From assembly GCA_022774865.1 (NCBI GenBank), contig JALFLH010000005.1:62001-126000 (forward strand): DNA of 64,000 nt, in the 5' to 3' direction. Under the pieces are notes generated by a model. The model made no database searches. It was not told the DNA's origin and saw only the letters and a list, made by a program, of their open reading frames with translations. Origin of the DNA: Clostridiales bacterium. Its GTDB lineage: Bacteria > Bacillota > Clostridia > Oscillospirales > Oscillospiraceae. Position 1 is the stretch's first letter; each line of letters starts with the position of its first letter. A program made the position numbers and the translations under genes. This document shows, in pieces, positions 27,601-34,080 of the stretch.

Positions 27601-27836
27601 CGGATGATTTTGGCCACATATTCCAGCGTCAGCGGCTCCATGTACACCTTGTCCGCAATCGACGTGTCGGTCATGATGGTAGCCGGATTGGAATTCACCA
27701 GCACGACCTCATACCCCTCCTCCTTCAACGCCAGACAGGCCTGCGTGCCGGCGTAGTCAAATTCGGCAGCCTGTCCGATGACAATGGGGCCGGAGCCAAT
27801 AATCATGATTTTTTTCAGGTCGGTACGCTTTGCCAT
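24663..27836 (-). CDS. carB: Carbamoyl-phosphate synthase, large subunit
   Basis: Makes carbamoyl phosphate for pyrimidine and arginine synthesis from bicarbonate, ammonia (channelled from CarA) and two ATP. The 1057 residues contain two homologous ATP-grasp halves. The first begins IMIIGSGPIVIGQAAEFDYAG and the second repeats this as VVLGAGPIRIGQGVEFDYS near residue 553. Matching ATP-grasp loops are PAFTLGGTGGGF and PSFVLGGRAMQIV. A C-terminal MGS-like allosteric domain covers about 930-1057. No carA lies next to it in the window, so the small subunit is either elsewhere or beyond other genes. The leader (27837-28004) holds an attenuator-like structure. Confidence 0.97.
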   Translation of the reverse strand: MAKRTDLKKIMIIGSGPIVIGQAAEFDYAGTQACLALKEEGYEVVLVNSNPATIMTDTSIADKVYMEPLTLEYVAKIIRYERPDAIVPGIGGQTGLNLAMQLERKGILKECGVELLGTSSRSIEQAEDRELFKELCQSIGEPVIPSEITYSMQEAGAAAARIGYPVVLRPAFTLGGTGGGFANDEAELEEIALNAFKLSPVHQVLVEKSVKGYKEIEFEVMRDANDHAITICGMENVDPVGVHTGDSIVVAPIMTLNDHDLKMLNDAAIKIIRELRIEGGCNVQFALNPNSSEYYLIEVNPRVSRSSALASKASGYPIARVTAKIAVGMSLEEIQIANTNAAFTPRLDYVVAKLPRFPFDKFASASNQLGTQMKATGEVMGIGSNLEEALLKGVRSLEIGVNHIYMAQFDDQADEALLEYIRQFHSDNLFAIAELLARGITVERIAGITQITPFFLESIRRIVEMESELKAHVRDCGTLRAAKAMGFSDCYVARMWNCTELDVWNFRQAHGVRPVYRMVDTCHTGAYIPYFYSSYQGSNGSVLTDKKKIVVLGAGPIRIGQGVEFDYSTVHAVSTIKKAGYEAIIINNNPETVSTDYTTADKLYFEPLTAEDVMNIITFEKPEGVIASLGGQTAINLAQPLEARGVKIIGTGCAAIERAENRDAFEKLLSELDIPQPKGRAVTRIEDGIAAAAEIGYPVLVRPSFVLGGRAMQIVADEAQLRQYLKTAVEIDGDKPVLVDQYIEGREVEVDAICDGRDVFVPGIMELVERTGVHSGDSISVYPTFSVSDKVKGIILQYTRKLGLGIGIVGLYNIQFIVDQNDQVYIIEVNPRSSRTVPFLSKAAGYSLADIATEVILGRSLKEQGFFDIYPPERKRWYVKAPVFSFNKIRGLDAYLSPEMKSTGEAIGYDRTMTRALYKALQASGMHLQNYGTVFVTVADKDKEEALPLIRRFYRLGFNIEATRGTARFLKENGIRTHTLAKISEGSEEIPEALRQGHIAYVINTRDPGSNQKDGVRIRRLATENNVTMFTALDTVRVLLDVLEETTLTISTVDAQA

Positions 27837-27869
27837 ATTGTTTCCTCCATATTTTCCAGCATTTGCAGC

Positions 27870-27916
27870 AAAAAAATATCCGGTTCTGAAAGTGGAAACA
27901 CCACGTCAGAAACCGG
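27870..27916 (-). terminator. Attenuator-like terminator in the carB leader
   Basis: On the minus strand, CCGGTTTCTGA (27906-27916) pairs with TCAGAACCGG (27880-27889) with one bulge. There is an inner GTGG/CCAC stem, and ATATTTTTTTG follows. It lies between the carB promoter and its start codon, so most transcripts would stop unless an alternative fold forms. Confidence 0.7.
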
Positions 27917-27925
27917 GACAAGAGA

Positions 27926-28004
27926 AGCGAACTGAAAAATGGGAAAATCCGGATTTCAGCTTTGCAGGATTCCGCATCTTGACCATTCCCCTTTCGCTCT
28001 GTTT
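27926..28004 (-). promoter_or_regulatory. Putative pyrimidine attenuation region (antiterminator side) of carB
   Basis: GAAATCCGG upstream can pair with the CCGGTTTC arm of the terminator (antiterminator). A GGAATCC...GGATTTTCC pairing can in turn block that (anti-antiterminator). Between them, AATCCTGCAAAGCT resembles the PyrR-binding loop consensus at 12 of 14 positions, but two conserved G are A. PyrR control is an inference. Confidence 0.4.
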
Positions 28005-28010
28005 TGTCAG

Positions 28011-28040
28011 ATTATATCATGGCGGCTCGGGAAAAGTCAA
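28011..28040 (-). promoter_or_regulatory. Promoter of carB
   Basis: Minus strand: TTGACT (28035-28040), an 18-base spacer, TATAAT (28011-28016) preceded by TGA (extended -10). The rest of the gap to 28225 is AT-rich leader of the SLH gene without other clear features. Confidence 0.75.
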
Positions 28041-28225
28041 TCCGCTTGTGTTGAAATTTACCGGATAAAAGCCGGAGCATCTTTGGTTATTCTGCATCGA
28101 AATACAAACTTTTTGTTTGTAAAATAAAAATAAATCTGCTCTTCTTCATCTTTTCCGCCATTTGAATAATTCTTCCCCATTTGGCAAACAATACCTCCGT
28201 GAAATCAATCACAGGAGGTAATCTT

Positions 28226-29452
28226 ATGAACCGCAAAACTATGCTCTGCCTGCTGGCAGCGCTGCTGTGTCTGGCCGCAATTCCCCTCCCCGCCGCCGCG
28301 GCGGAGGTGGACTGCGACAGCACCTACTGCTTTTCCGCCGGAGATTTCTCCGGAGAGGCCGGGCTGGCCGGCATCTGCATTACGTCTCTGCCCGATTCCG
28401 AAACCGGCACCGTGCTGCTGGGCAGCCGCGTGCTGCGCCCGGGGGATATTCTGACTGCCGGGCAGTTGGAGCAGATGACCTTCCGCCCTGTACAGACAGA
28501 ATATGCCCGTGAGGCGGTAATGACCTATCTTCCCATCTATTCGGATCGGGTAGAGGCTGCCGCCACCATGTCCATTGCCGTCATTGGAAAGCAGAATCAG
28601 GCGCCCGTGGCCGAGGACTCCACCCTGGAAACCTACAAAAATCTCCCCAACGAAGCCATGCTGAAGGTGAAAGACCCCGAGGGCGAGGCGCTGACATTCA
28701 CAGTCGTCCGGCAGCCCCGGCGGGGCGAGGTGACCATCCGGGAGGACGGCAGCTATGTCTACGTGCCGAAAAAGAACAAGGTCGGCGTGGATTCCTTCAC
28801 CTACACCGCCGCAGACCCGGCGGGGAACGTATCCCGTGAAGCAACCGTGACCGTCACGATTCTCAAGCCCTCCGATGCCAGACAATATCGCGACACAGAG
28901 GGAAAAAGCTGCCGCTTCGCCGCCGAATGGATGAAGAATACCGGTATTTTTGTGGGCGAATCCATCGGAGGCAACGGCTGTTTCCAGCCCGGCAAAGAGG
29001 TCAGCCGTGGAGAATTTCTGACTATGCTGGTTGGAGCGCTGGGCATAGATCCGGACGATTCCGCCCAATATACGGGCTACAGCGACGAATGCCCCGGCTG
29101 GCTGAAGCCTTATCTGGCCGCGGCCATGCGCAGCGGGCTGACCACCGGCTGGCCTGACGGCAGCGTTTTCTCCCCTGACACGCCCATTACCGGTGCGGAA
29201 GCCGCCGTGATGCTGCAAAACGCGCTGGATTTGAGCTTCACCGCTCCAGCCGGGGAAACGGCTGCCGGAATGGAAGATCAGACGGATGTTCCCGTCTGGG
29301 CAAAGGATGCTCTGACCGCCCTTGCCGAAAACGGCATCGAGCTTTCCGCCGACGCCAACCTGACCCGCGGAGAGACTGCCGAAATGATGTACCGGGTGTG
29401 GCAGATGAAAGATGAGGCGCCGGGCGTTCGCACCCTCCGGGCTGCACAATAG
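28226..29452 (+). CDS. S-layer-homology (SLH) surface protein with cadherin-like repeat
   Basis: Exported 408-residue protein. The signal peptide (1-26) ends in LPAAAAE. Residues about 40-130 form a beta-rich domain without a clear name. About 130-215 resembles a tandem-95/cadherin-like module (NQAPVAEDSTLETYKN, with DPEGEALTF and YVPKKNKVGVDSFTYTAADPAGN). Three SLH repeats occupy about 230-400, recognisable as A-x-W-M-x-x-x-GI, VSRGEFLTML, ITGAEAAVML and LTRGETAEMMYR. SLH repeats bind secondary cell-wall polymers, so it should sit on the cell surface. ATG 28226 follows AGGAGG. It is monocistronic and its ligand is unknown. Confidence 0.85.
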   Translation: MNRKTMLCLLAALLCLAAIPLPAAAAEVDCDSTYCFSAGDFSGEAGLAGICITSLPDSETGTVLLGSRVLRPGDILTAGQLEQMTFRPVQTEYAREAVMTYLPIYSDRVEAAATMSIAVIGKQNQAPVAEDSTLETYKNLPNEAMLKVKDPEGEALTFTVVRQPRRGEVTIREDGSYVYVPKKNKVGVDSFTYTAADPAGNVSREATVTVTILKPSDARQYRDTEGKSCRFAAEWMKNTGIFVGESIGGNGCFQPGKEVSRGEFLTMLVGALGIDPDDSAQYTGYSDECPGWLKPYLAAAMRSGLTTGWPDGSVFSPDTPITGAEAAVMLQNALDLSFTAPAGETAAGMEDQTDVPVWAKDALTALAENGIELSADANLTRGETAEMMYRVWQMKDEAPGVRTLRAAQ

Positions 29453-29534
29453 CAATCAGAATTCAGGCTGAACGGAGCGTTTTTCCTTCCCATCCGCATT
29501 GCGCACGCTTCCGAACCGGTGCGCTCCGATATCA

Positions 29535-29566
29535 AAACTCCCGCCCTGTCGCCAGGGCGGGAGTTT
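29535..29566. terminator. Bidirectional terminator between the SLH gene and thiT
   Basis: Fourteen-base perfect arms (AAACTCCCGCCCTG and its complement) with a four-base loop and T-runs on both strands. Confidence 0.88.
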
Positions 29567-29571
29567 CCGAA

Positions 29572-30225
29572 TCAGCTTACCTTGGTCACAATTTTGGGCA
29601 CCTTGCCCAGCAGCAGCGCCACAATGGCGGTGAGGATAATCTCAGGCACCATGTACATCGCGTTATACACCAAACTGTACACAAAGCCCAGCATGGTGGG
29701 GCTGAGGCTTGCCACCAGAGACGCACCCCATGCGGGGAAACCCTCCTGGGTGAAGAACCACTCGGCCCAGCCGGAGAACAGGATGAAGCCGGACAGTACA
29801 TGGGCCGCGAATCGCGCGCTGAGCGCCACGATGCTGCCGCACATCAGCGACACGCCGGGATTCTTGATCCGGTTGCGGAAGCAGCCGCCGATACCCAACA
29901 CCGTGAAGGCCACCAGATAGTCCAGCAGGCACATAATCAGGGCGTTGCCAATCATGGCGGCATCGCCAAAGTAGCCGGGCTGGAAAGCCGCCGCCACCGT
30001 CTTCGCACCGATGACCATTTCAATCAGCGCATACGCGAAACCGGATACCAGGCCCCACTTGACGCCGTGGCGGTAAGAGATCAGCACCACGGGGAGCATA
30101 CTGACCAGGGTGATCTGGCCGCCGAAGGGCATTTCGGGAATAAACATCTTGGATACCAGCTCCAGCACGATTGCCATCGCCAGAAGCATGGCGCTCTCGG
30201 TCAGGCGCTTTGTTTTGTTTGCCAT
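29572..30225 (-). CDS. thiT: ECF-type thiamine transporter, substrate-binding S component ThiT
   Basis: Membrane protein of 217 residues with six helices that captures thiamine for an energy-coupling-factor transporter. The ThiT pattern is visible: an N-terminal LTESAMLLAMAIVLELVS helix, GGQITLVSMLPVVLISYRHG, KWGLVSGFAYALIEMVIG (the thiamine-contacting region) and the loop SGWAEWFF. The shared EcfA/A'/T module is not in this window. A TPP riboswitch upstream on the same strand supports the substrate independently. ATG 30225 follows GGGAGG; the longer frame runs back into the leader. Confidence 0.94.
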   Translation of the reverse strand: MANKTKRLTESAMLLAMAIVLELVSKMFIPEMPFGGQITLVSMLPVVLISYRHGVKWGLVSGFAYALIEMVIGAKTVAAAFQPGYFGDAAMIGNALIMCLLDYLVAFTVLGIGGCFRNRIKNPGVSLMCGSIVALSARFAAHVLSGFILFSGWAEWFFTQEGFPAWGASLVASLSPTMLGFVYSLVYNAMYMVPEIILTAIVALLLGKVPKIVTKVS

Positions 30226-30240
30226 TTTTGCAAACCTCCC

Positions 30241-30284
30241 AATAAATAAATATCGCATTGCAAACCCGTCCAGGTGCAATGCGA
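30241..30284 (-). terminator. Expression-platform hairpin of the thiT leader
   Basis: Ten-base perfect arms (TCGCATTGCA and TGCAATGCGA, 30253-30284) with a 12-base loop, then TATTTATTTATT on the minus strand. It lies between the TPP aptamer and the ribosome site, where a transcription-stop switch is expected. The U-run is interrupted, so it could also act on translation. Confidence 0.6.
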
Positions 30285-30299
30285 CATAGCGTCCCATCT

Positions 30300-30397
30300 G
30301 TGCATCTTTCCCTCCGACGGTACTGGCCGTATCAGGTTCACGGGTCAGGATGCGGCTTCATCCAATCTCAGCCGGAATCGTCCGGCTCCCCGAAGAC
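30300..30397 (-). ncRNA. TPP (THI-box) riboswitch aptamer
   Basis: On the minus strand the conserved blocks appear in order: CTTCGGGG with the P1/P2 start, CTGAGATTGG, CCGTGAACCTGATACGG and GTACCGTCGGAGGGAAAG. These are the thiamine-pyrophosphate-binding core elements. It precedes thiT, so high TPP should switch off thiamine uptake. Confidence 0.93.
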
Positions 30398-30420
30398 TAA
30401 TTTGTATGCGATCTGGGACT

Positions 30421-30448
30421 ATTATAGCGAATTCCTTCAAAATGTCAA
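30421..30448 (-). promoter_or_regulatory. Promoter of the riboswitch-thiT transcript
   Basis: Minus strand: TTGACA (30443-30448), a 16-base spacer, TATAAT (30421-30426). The -35 box touches the stem of the hinT terminator. Confidence 0.85.
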
Positions 30449-30470
30449 GAGGCGCCCCTTCGGACGCCTC
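30449..30470 (-). terminator. Terminator of the HIT-family gene
   Basis: GAGGCG/CGCCTC outer arms with additional inner pairs and a small bulge, followed by TTGACATTTTG on the minus strand. That run doubles as the -35 region of the thiT promoter. Confidence 0.6.
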
Positions 30471-30478
30471 TGTTCGTG

Positions 30479-30820
30479 TTATGCCATTTCCAGCGCCAGC
30501 GGTTTGCCGCCCAGGATATGGAAGTGCAGATGAGGCACCGTCTGCCCCGCGTCGGCTCCGCAGTTGGAAACCACCCGGTAGCCGCCGGTCAGCCCCTCGG
30601 CTGCGGCAATTTGGGGGATCACCTCAAAAATATGAGCCACCACCGCGCTGTTTTCCGCCGTCACGCCGTCGCAGCCGGGGATGTGAACCTTGGGTACTAC
30701 CAGCACATGGGTGGGAGCCTGGGGGTTGATGTCCCGGAAAGCAAACACCGTCTCATCTTCGTAAACCTTGGTAGAGGGGATTTCTCCCGCAATAATTTTA
30801 CAGAACAGGCAATCAGCCAT
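30479..30820 (-). CDS. hinT: HIT family protein (HinT-like nucleoside phosphoramidase)
   Basis: 113-residue cytosolic protein. The histidine triad is HLHFHILGG (about residues 96-104), containing the His-x-His-x-His motif whose middle His is the nucleophile. The N-terminal DCLFCKIIAGEIPS and the VYEDETVFAFRDINPQAPTHVLVVPK stretches are typical of HinT. These enzymes hydrolyse adenosine phosphoramidates. The first Cys pair (C4, C7) may bind zinc, as in some homologues. ATG 30820 follows AAGGAGG. It may share a transcript with the gene at 30858. Confidence 0.94.
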   Translation of the reverse strand: MADCLFCKIIAGEIPSTKVYEDETVFAFRDINPQAPTHVLVVPKVHIPGCDGVTAENSAVVAHIFEVIPQIAAAEGLTGGYRVVSNCGADAGQTVPHLHFHILGGKPLALEMA

Positions 30821-30857
30821 ATCAATTCCTCCTTGTCAGTTGCAGACACGCCCCGGC

Positions 30858-31331
30858 TTACAGCCCAAACACGTGCAGCGCGGTGTGGCTTCCCACACCC
30901 ATGATGATACCCGCCATCACAACGCCCAGCGAAACTGCCCCGGCGGTGGACTTGATGCCCATGTTCAGGAAGCTGGCCGCCAGCGTTCCCGTCCATGCGC
31001 CAGTGCCGGGAATCGGGATGCCCACGAACAGGAGCAGCGCCACGAACAGTCCGCCGCGACCCGCCTTGGCCATCAGCTTTTGTCCGGCCTTCTCGCCCTT
31101 GTCCAGAAAGAAGCGGAAAAACTTGCCGACTCGTTTTTTTCCTGCGCCCCAAACCAGCACTTTTCTGGCAAACAGATAGATGACCGGCACCGGCAGCATA
31201 TTGCCGATGACGCAGACCACCAGAGAGATCCAGTAGTCCAGTCCCATGCCAACCGCCATGGGAACCGCCAGCCGCAGCTCCATCAGCGGGACCATCGATA
31301 CAAGGAAAACAATCAGATACTTGGTAAACAT
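30858..31331 (-). CDS. Small multidrug export-type membrane protein (COG2426 family)
   Basis: 157-residue membrane protein with four to five helices: 5-30 (LIVFLVSMVPLMELRLAVPM), 33-60, 93-115 (GGLFVALLLFVGIPIPGTGAWTG) and 125-150. The paired GxP-rich re-entrant segments, P-L-M-E-L-R-L-A-V-P and G-I-P-I-P-G-T-G-A-W, are diagnostic of the COG2426 group. That group is annotated as small multidrug export proteins, though transport has rarely been shown. A basic loop (RKVLVWGAGKKRVGKFF) separates the halves. The ribosome site before ATG 31331 is weak (GGGTGATGA). Confidence 0.8.
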   Translation of the reverse strand: MFTKYLIVFLVSMVPLMELRLAVPMAVGMGLDYWISLVVCVIGNMLPVPVIYLFARKVLVWGAGKKRVGKFFRFFLDKGEKAGQKLMAKAGRGGLFVALLLFVGIPIPGTGAWTGTLAASFLNMGIKSTAGAVSLGVVMAGIIMGVGSHTALHVFGL

Positions 31332-31458
31332 TTCATCACCCGGGGAAGTTTTTACCCTATTGTAGCATAAAAAAACACCCTTGGCAACGTGAAAACGCTC
31401 GAATTTCTTTAATGTTTCCCTAAGAATCGCCCCGGATGGCCCCTTTTTCGGGTACGCT

Positions 31459-31656
31459 TTACGCGGAAGCCTTTTCCTTTACGATCACGTAACCGTCCAC
31501 CAGATTGGCCTTTTCCAGCTCGCCCTCAATGGCCATCTGACGTTCCATCAGATCCGTCAGGATGACATAGCCGTCCCGGCATTCGATGGTCATGACATTC
31601 TTCATGGCAACGGATTCCGGCTCCATCTTGTTTTTGTACACAGTTGAAAGACACAT
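31459..31656 (-). CDS. CooT-family small nickel-binding protein
   Basis: 65-residue protein starting MCLSTVYK. CooT proteins keep a Cys at position 2 and bind one nickel ion per dimer; CooT of Rhodospirillum helps mature CO dehydrogenase. The rest is a small beta-barrel-like fold (VMTIECRDGYVILTDLM, VDGYVIVKEK). The start ATG 31656 follows AAAGGTG. It lies directly after the His-rich gene on the same strand (28-base gap), so both are probably one transcript. Confidence 0.85.
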   Translation of the reverse strand: MCLSTVYKNKMEPESVAMKNVMTIECRDGYVILTDLMERQMAIEGELEKANLVDGYVIVKEKASA

Positions 31657-31684
31657 ACGATCACCTTTTTTGCCGCAGACGGCA

Positions 31685-32125
31685 TTATTTCACATCCAGG
31701 CTGGACAGCACCGCCGTCAGCCGCAGATTTCCCTTTTCAAAATCGGATACCGCCGCCATCACCTGCTCGTAGGCGGTGTGGCTGCCGGCTTGCTCCAATT
31801 GCACAGCCAGATCGGCCAGCTCTCTGGCGTGGGCGGCGTTATGCCCCACCATATACTTCATCAGCGCCAGCAACTCCTCCATGGGGGTATGCTCGCAGGG
31901 GGTCTGGCAGCCGGCGCAGTCCTGCGCGCATTCATGGCTGTGGGTGTGCTCCGTGCCCTCGGCGTGAAGCTGGGCATGGTCATGGGGATGGGTATGGTCG
32001 TGCTCATGCGCATGGGTATGCTCGTGGGTATGGGTCACCCCGTCATGGGTGTGCTCATGGGTGTGGGTATGGGTATGCTCATGGTCATGGGGCAGACCGG
32101 AAACATGATCGTGATCCAGATGCAT
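31685..32125 (-). CDS. Histidine-rich metal-binding protein
   Basis: 146 residues. The first ~75 contain roughly two dozen His in His-x-His repeats (THTHTHEHTHDG, HAHEHDHTHPHDH) with a few Asp/Glu. A four-cysteine knot (CAQDCAGCQTPC, about 77-88) follows, then a helical tail (about 92-146). This composition suits a nickel, zinc or copper store or buffer. ATG 32125 follows GGAGGA; the upstream frame is untranslated leader. The tandem GTG/ATG-rich codon runs make the DNA locally repetitive. It is divergent from the metal repressor gene and shares a motif with it. Confidence 0.75.
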   Translation of the reverse strand: MHLDHDHVSGLPHDHEHTHTHTHEHTHDGVTHTHEHTHAHEHDHTHPHDHAQLHAEGTEHTHSHECAQDCAGCQTPCEHTPMEELLALMKYMVGHNAAHARELADLAVQLEQAGSHTAYEQVMAAVSDFEKGNLRLTAVLSSLDVK

Positions 32126-32155
32126 AAACAGTCCTCCTTGCAGGATTTTCTTTTT

Positions 32156-32184
32156 ATTATAGCCCACGAATACCCCGATGTCAA
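32156..32184 (-). promoter_or_regulatory. Promoter of the His-rich/CooT transcript
   Basis: Minus strand: TTGACA (32179-32184), a 17-base spacer, TATAAT (32156-32161). The spacer contains GGGGTAT (complement 32170-32176), which is also found upstream of the CsoR-family gene. Confidence 0.75.
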
Positions 32185-32220
32185 AACATTTATTTTCGAG
32201 AAAATATCCCCCTCCCCGGC

Positions 32221-32249
32221 TTGCAACGCTTCCGGAAATAAGGTATAAT
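32221..32249 (+). promoter_or_regulatory. Promoter of the metal repressor gene
   Basis: TTGCAA (32221-32226), a 17-base spacer, TATAAT (32244-32249). A GGGGGGTAT tract (32261-32269) follows, overlapping the ribosome site. Confidence 0.7.
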
Positions 32250-32274
32250 TAAAAAATAAAGGGGGGTATGGGAT

Positions 32275-32628
32275 ATGGATGAGCATCACGAACACCTATG
32301 CGAGGCAGGCTGTGAACACGACCACGCCTATCTGCACGCCCATGGAATCGCCCACTCTCACGGTCACGTCCATGAAAATCAAAAAGCCGTCATCAACCGT
32401 CTGGCCCGCGCCATCGGTCATCTGGAAAAGGTCAAGCGGATGGTGGAGGACGGATGCGACTGCTCGGAGGTTCTGGTTCAACTGGCCGCGGTGCGTTCCG
32501 CCATTGACAACACCGGGAAGGTGATTTTGCAGGATCATATGCGCCACTGTATGGTGGACGCGGTGGCTGCCGGGGATACGGAAGCCATCGAGGATTTGTG
32601 CAACGCAATTGAGAAATACATGAAATAG
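32275..32628 (+). CDS. CsoR/RcnR-family metal-sensing repressor with His-rich N-terminal extension
   Basis: 117-residue DUF156-type all-helical repressor. Core helices run from VINRLARAIGHLEKVKRMVEDG (about residue 39). The metal site of CsoR is visible as Cys (in DGCDCSEVLVQLAAVRSA), then His and Cys four apart (DHMRHC): the Cys-His-Cys triad of copper(I)-type CsoR rather than the His-rich site of RcnR. Residues 1-36 are an added tail with about a dozen His and two Cys, absent from standard CsoR. The metal could therefore be copper or nickel. ATG 32275 follows a G-tract. It is divergent from the His-rich/CooT unit. Confidence 0.85.
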   Translation: MDEHHEHLCEAGCEHDHAYLHAHGIAHSHGHVHENQKAVINRLARAIGHLEKVKRMVEDGCDCSEVLVQLAAVRSAIDNTGKVILQDHMRHCMVDAVAAGDTEAIEDLCNAIEKYMK

Positions 32629-32630
32629 CA

Positions 32631-32657
32631 AAGCGACGTACCCGGTTGGGTACGCCG
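32631..32657. terminator. Hairpin between the metal repressor and DUF1576 genes
   Basis: Thirteen-base arms (AAGCGACGTACCC, one mismatch) with a short loop between two convergent genes. Confidence 0.7.
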
Positions 32658-32664
32658 CTTCCAT

Positions 32665-34002
32665 TTATTTGGACGTCTTCAAAAGTCTGCGCTCTTCCTT
32701 GGTCCTGCAAAGCTTCTCCAGCTGTGGTACCAGAATGATGCAGATCAGTGCAGCGGTGAAGCCGCCGTTGTACAGGCAGTAGCCGCCGTGGAGGCTGGGC
32801 ACGGAGGTGACCAGCACATAGTGCATCATCGCCGCCAGAAAGCCGTACTGCCAGCCGTACTTGTCCGCAATGGGGCTGAGGCCGTTGGCATAGCACAGGC
32901 CGACCATGATCGCCTGGGCATTGACCGCACCGGCAAAGGTTCCGCCCGCCAGCGCGGACAGCCAACCAAATACGGCGGATGCCACCACATAGCCCAGCAT
33001 GATGGGCCAGACGTTGCCGGGATGGGAGCCGGAATTGCAGGTGGCCAGCATACAGAAGATGATGCCGAAGGTGACGCCGTTAAAGGTACCGCCGATGAGA
33101 TTGTAGTACCCCAAAATAAACAGGCCGTACACGCCCACGTTCATCAAAAATACCGCGTTGCCATAGGCGGAAGAGAAATTGGTCACCAGCGCAGGATCGG
33201 TCAGCAGCCGCCAATAGTCCTTCGGCCTGCAGCCCAGCACAAGCGCGAACACCACACACAGCCCAAAGAACACGCAGCAGAATACGTTCACCGTCAGACG
33301 GGAGGCCACCTGCAGCGTGGCGGCATCCGGGGCGGCAGGCAGGGCGACGCCCATGGTCTTATACAGCACCGCCTGCAGGAAAAACGCCGTCATGCCAATG
33401 GGCAGCGCGGCGGAGTACAGGTCGAAGCCCTTGTGGATTTTGGGCGACATCGCCAGACCGGCTGGCAGGAAGAAGCCAATCACAAAGCCAACCGCCAGCG
33501 CCAGCAGCACCCCCGGCACGTTGAAGCCGACCGCTTCCGCATTGGGATAGCGAACCATCAGCTCCGTAATCAGGGGCGCAATGCCGGTGGAGAACAGCAT
33601 GGCGTTGGCATTGGCGCTGAGCTTTTCCTTTTTGACCAGGCAGTAAATAACCACGCCCAGAATGGTGGGCCAGATATTCAGAACGTTGATTCCCCAGGAG
33701 CAGAAGCCCAGTGTCAGCAGAAATGCCAGATTGGACACATTGGTAACCGGCGCTTTCAGCACCGCAAACAGCAGCAGGCAGATCAGCGCCACCAGCCCCA
33801 TATTCAGGAAGGTCGCCGCATAGCCACCCACCGCGAAATAGTTGGTGGAGATCTTGCTGGGCTGGCTGATGATCTGCCACAGGCCGGAGAACATCTGCCC
33901 CCGGTCGGGCATACACACTGCCGCGATCAGAAAGCAGGCGGTGACAAACCCAAAGAACAGCTTCAGAAAATCGCTCTCGGAGCAGCTCTTGATTTTTTTC
34001 AT
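32665..34002 (-). CDS. DUF1576 polytopic membrane protein
   Basis: 445-residue integral membrane protein with about ten to twelve helices and short loops; function unknown. It fits the DUF1576 family (two related halves). Charged residues are concentrated at the N-terminus (KKIKSCSESDF) and C-terminus (LCRTKEERRLLKTSK). The pattern of helices with small-residue packing (GLSPIADKYGWQYG, NSGSHPGNVWPIM) looks like a transporter, but no substrate can be assigned. I choose ATG 34002, with GAGGTG 7 bases before it; GTG 34011 is in frame. Confidence 0.75.
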   Translation of the reverse strand: MKKIKSCSESDFLKLFFGFVTACFLIAAVCMPDRGQMFSGLWQIISQPSKISTNYFAVGGYAATFLNMGLVALICLLLFAVLKAPVTNVSNLAFLLTLGFCSWGINVLNIWPTILGVVIYCLVKKEKLSANANAMLFSTGIAPLITELMVRYPNAEAVGFNVPGVLLALAVGFVIGFFLPAGLAMSPKIHKGFDLYSAALPIGMTAFFLQAVLYKTMGVALPAAPDAATLQVASRLTVNVFCCVFFGLCVVFALVLGCRPKDYWRLLTDPALVTNFSSAYGNAVFLMNVGVYGLFILGYYNLIGGTFNGVTFGIIFCMLATCNSGSHPGNVWPIMLGYVVASAVFGWLSALAGGTFAGAVNAQAIMVGLCYANGLSPIADKYGWQYGFLAAMMHYVLVTSVPSLHGGYCLYNGGFTAALICIILVPQLEKLCRTKEERRLLKTSK

Positions 34003-34020
34003 TGCATACACCTCACGCTT

Positions 34021-34070
34021 AAAAAACGGATGTCATTGCAGACCGGCTTTTCGTCCGGCCCGCAATGACA
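34021..34070 (-). terminator. Terminator of folD
   Basis: TGTCATTGC (34031-34039) pairs with GCAATGACA (34062-34070), with an inner CCGG stem. Six T follow on the minus strand. Confidence 0.8.
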
Positions 34071-34080
34071 ACGTTTTCTG

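Noticed and set aside
25377-27935. Plus-strand open frame of 852 codons
   Set aside because: Antisense of carB; no promoter or ribosome site, and carB's domain structure is complete on the other strand.
31930-32112. Tandem CAT/GTG-rich repeats resembling a CRISPR or minisatellite
   Set aside because: The repeats are the coding sequence of the His-rich protein (His-x-His codons); there are no spacers.
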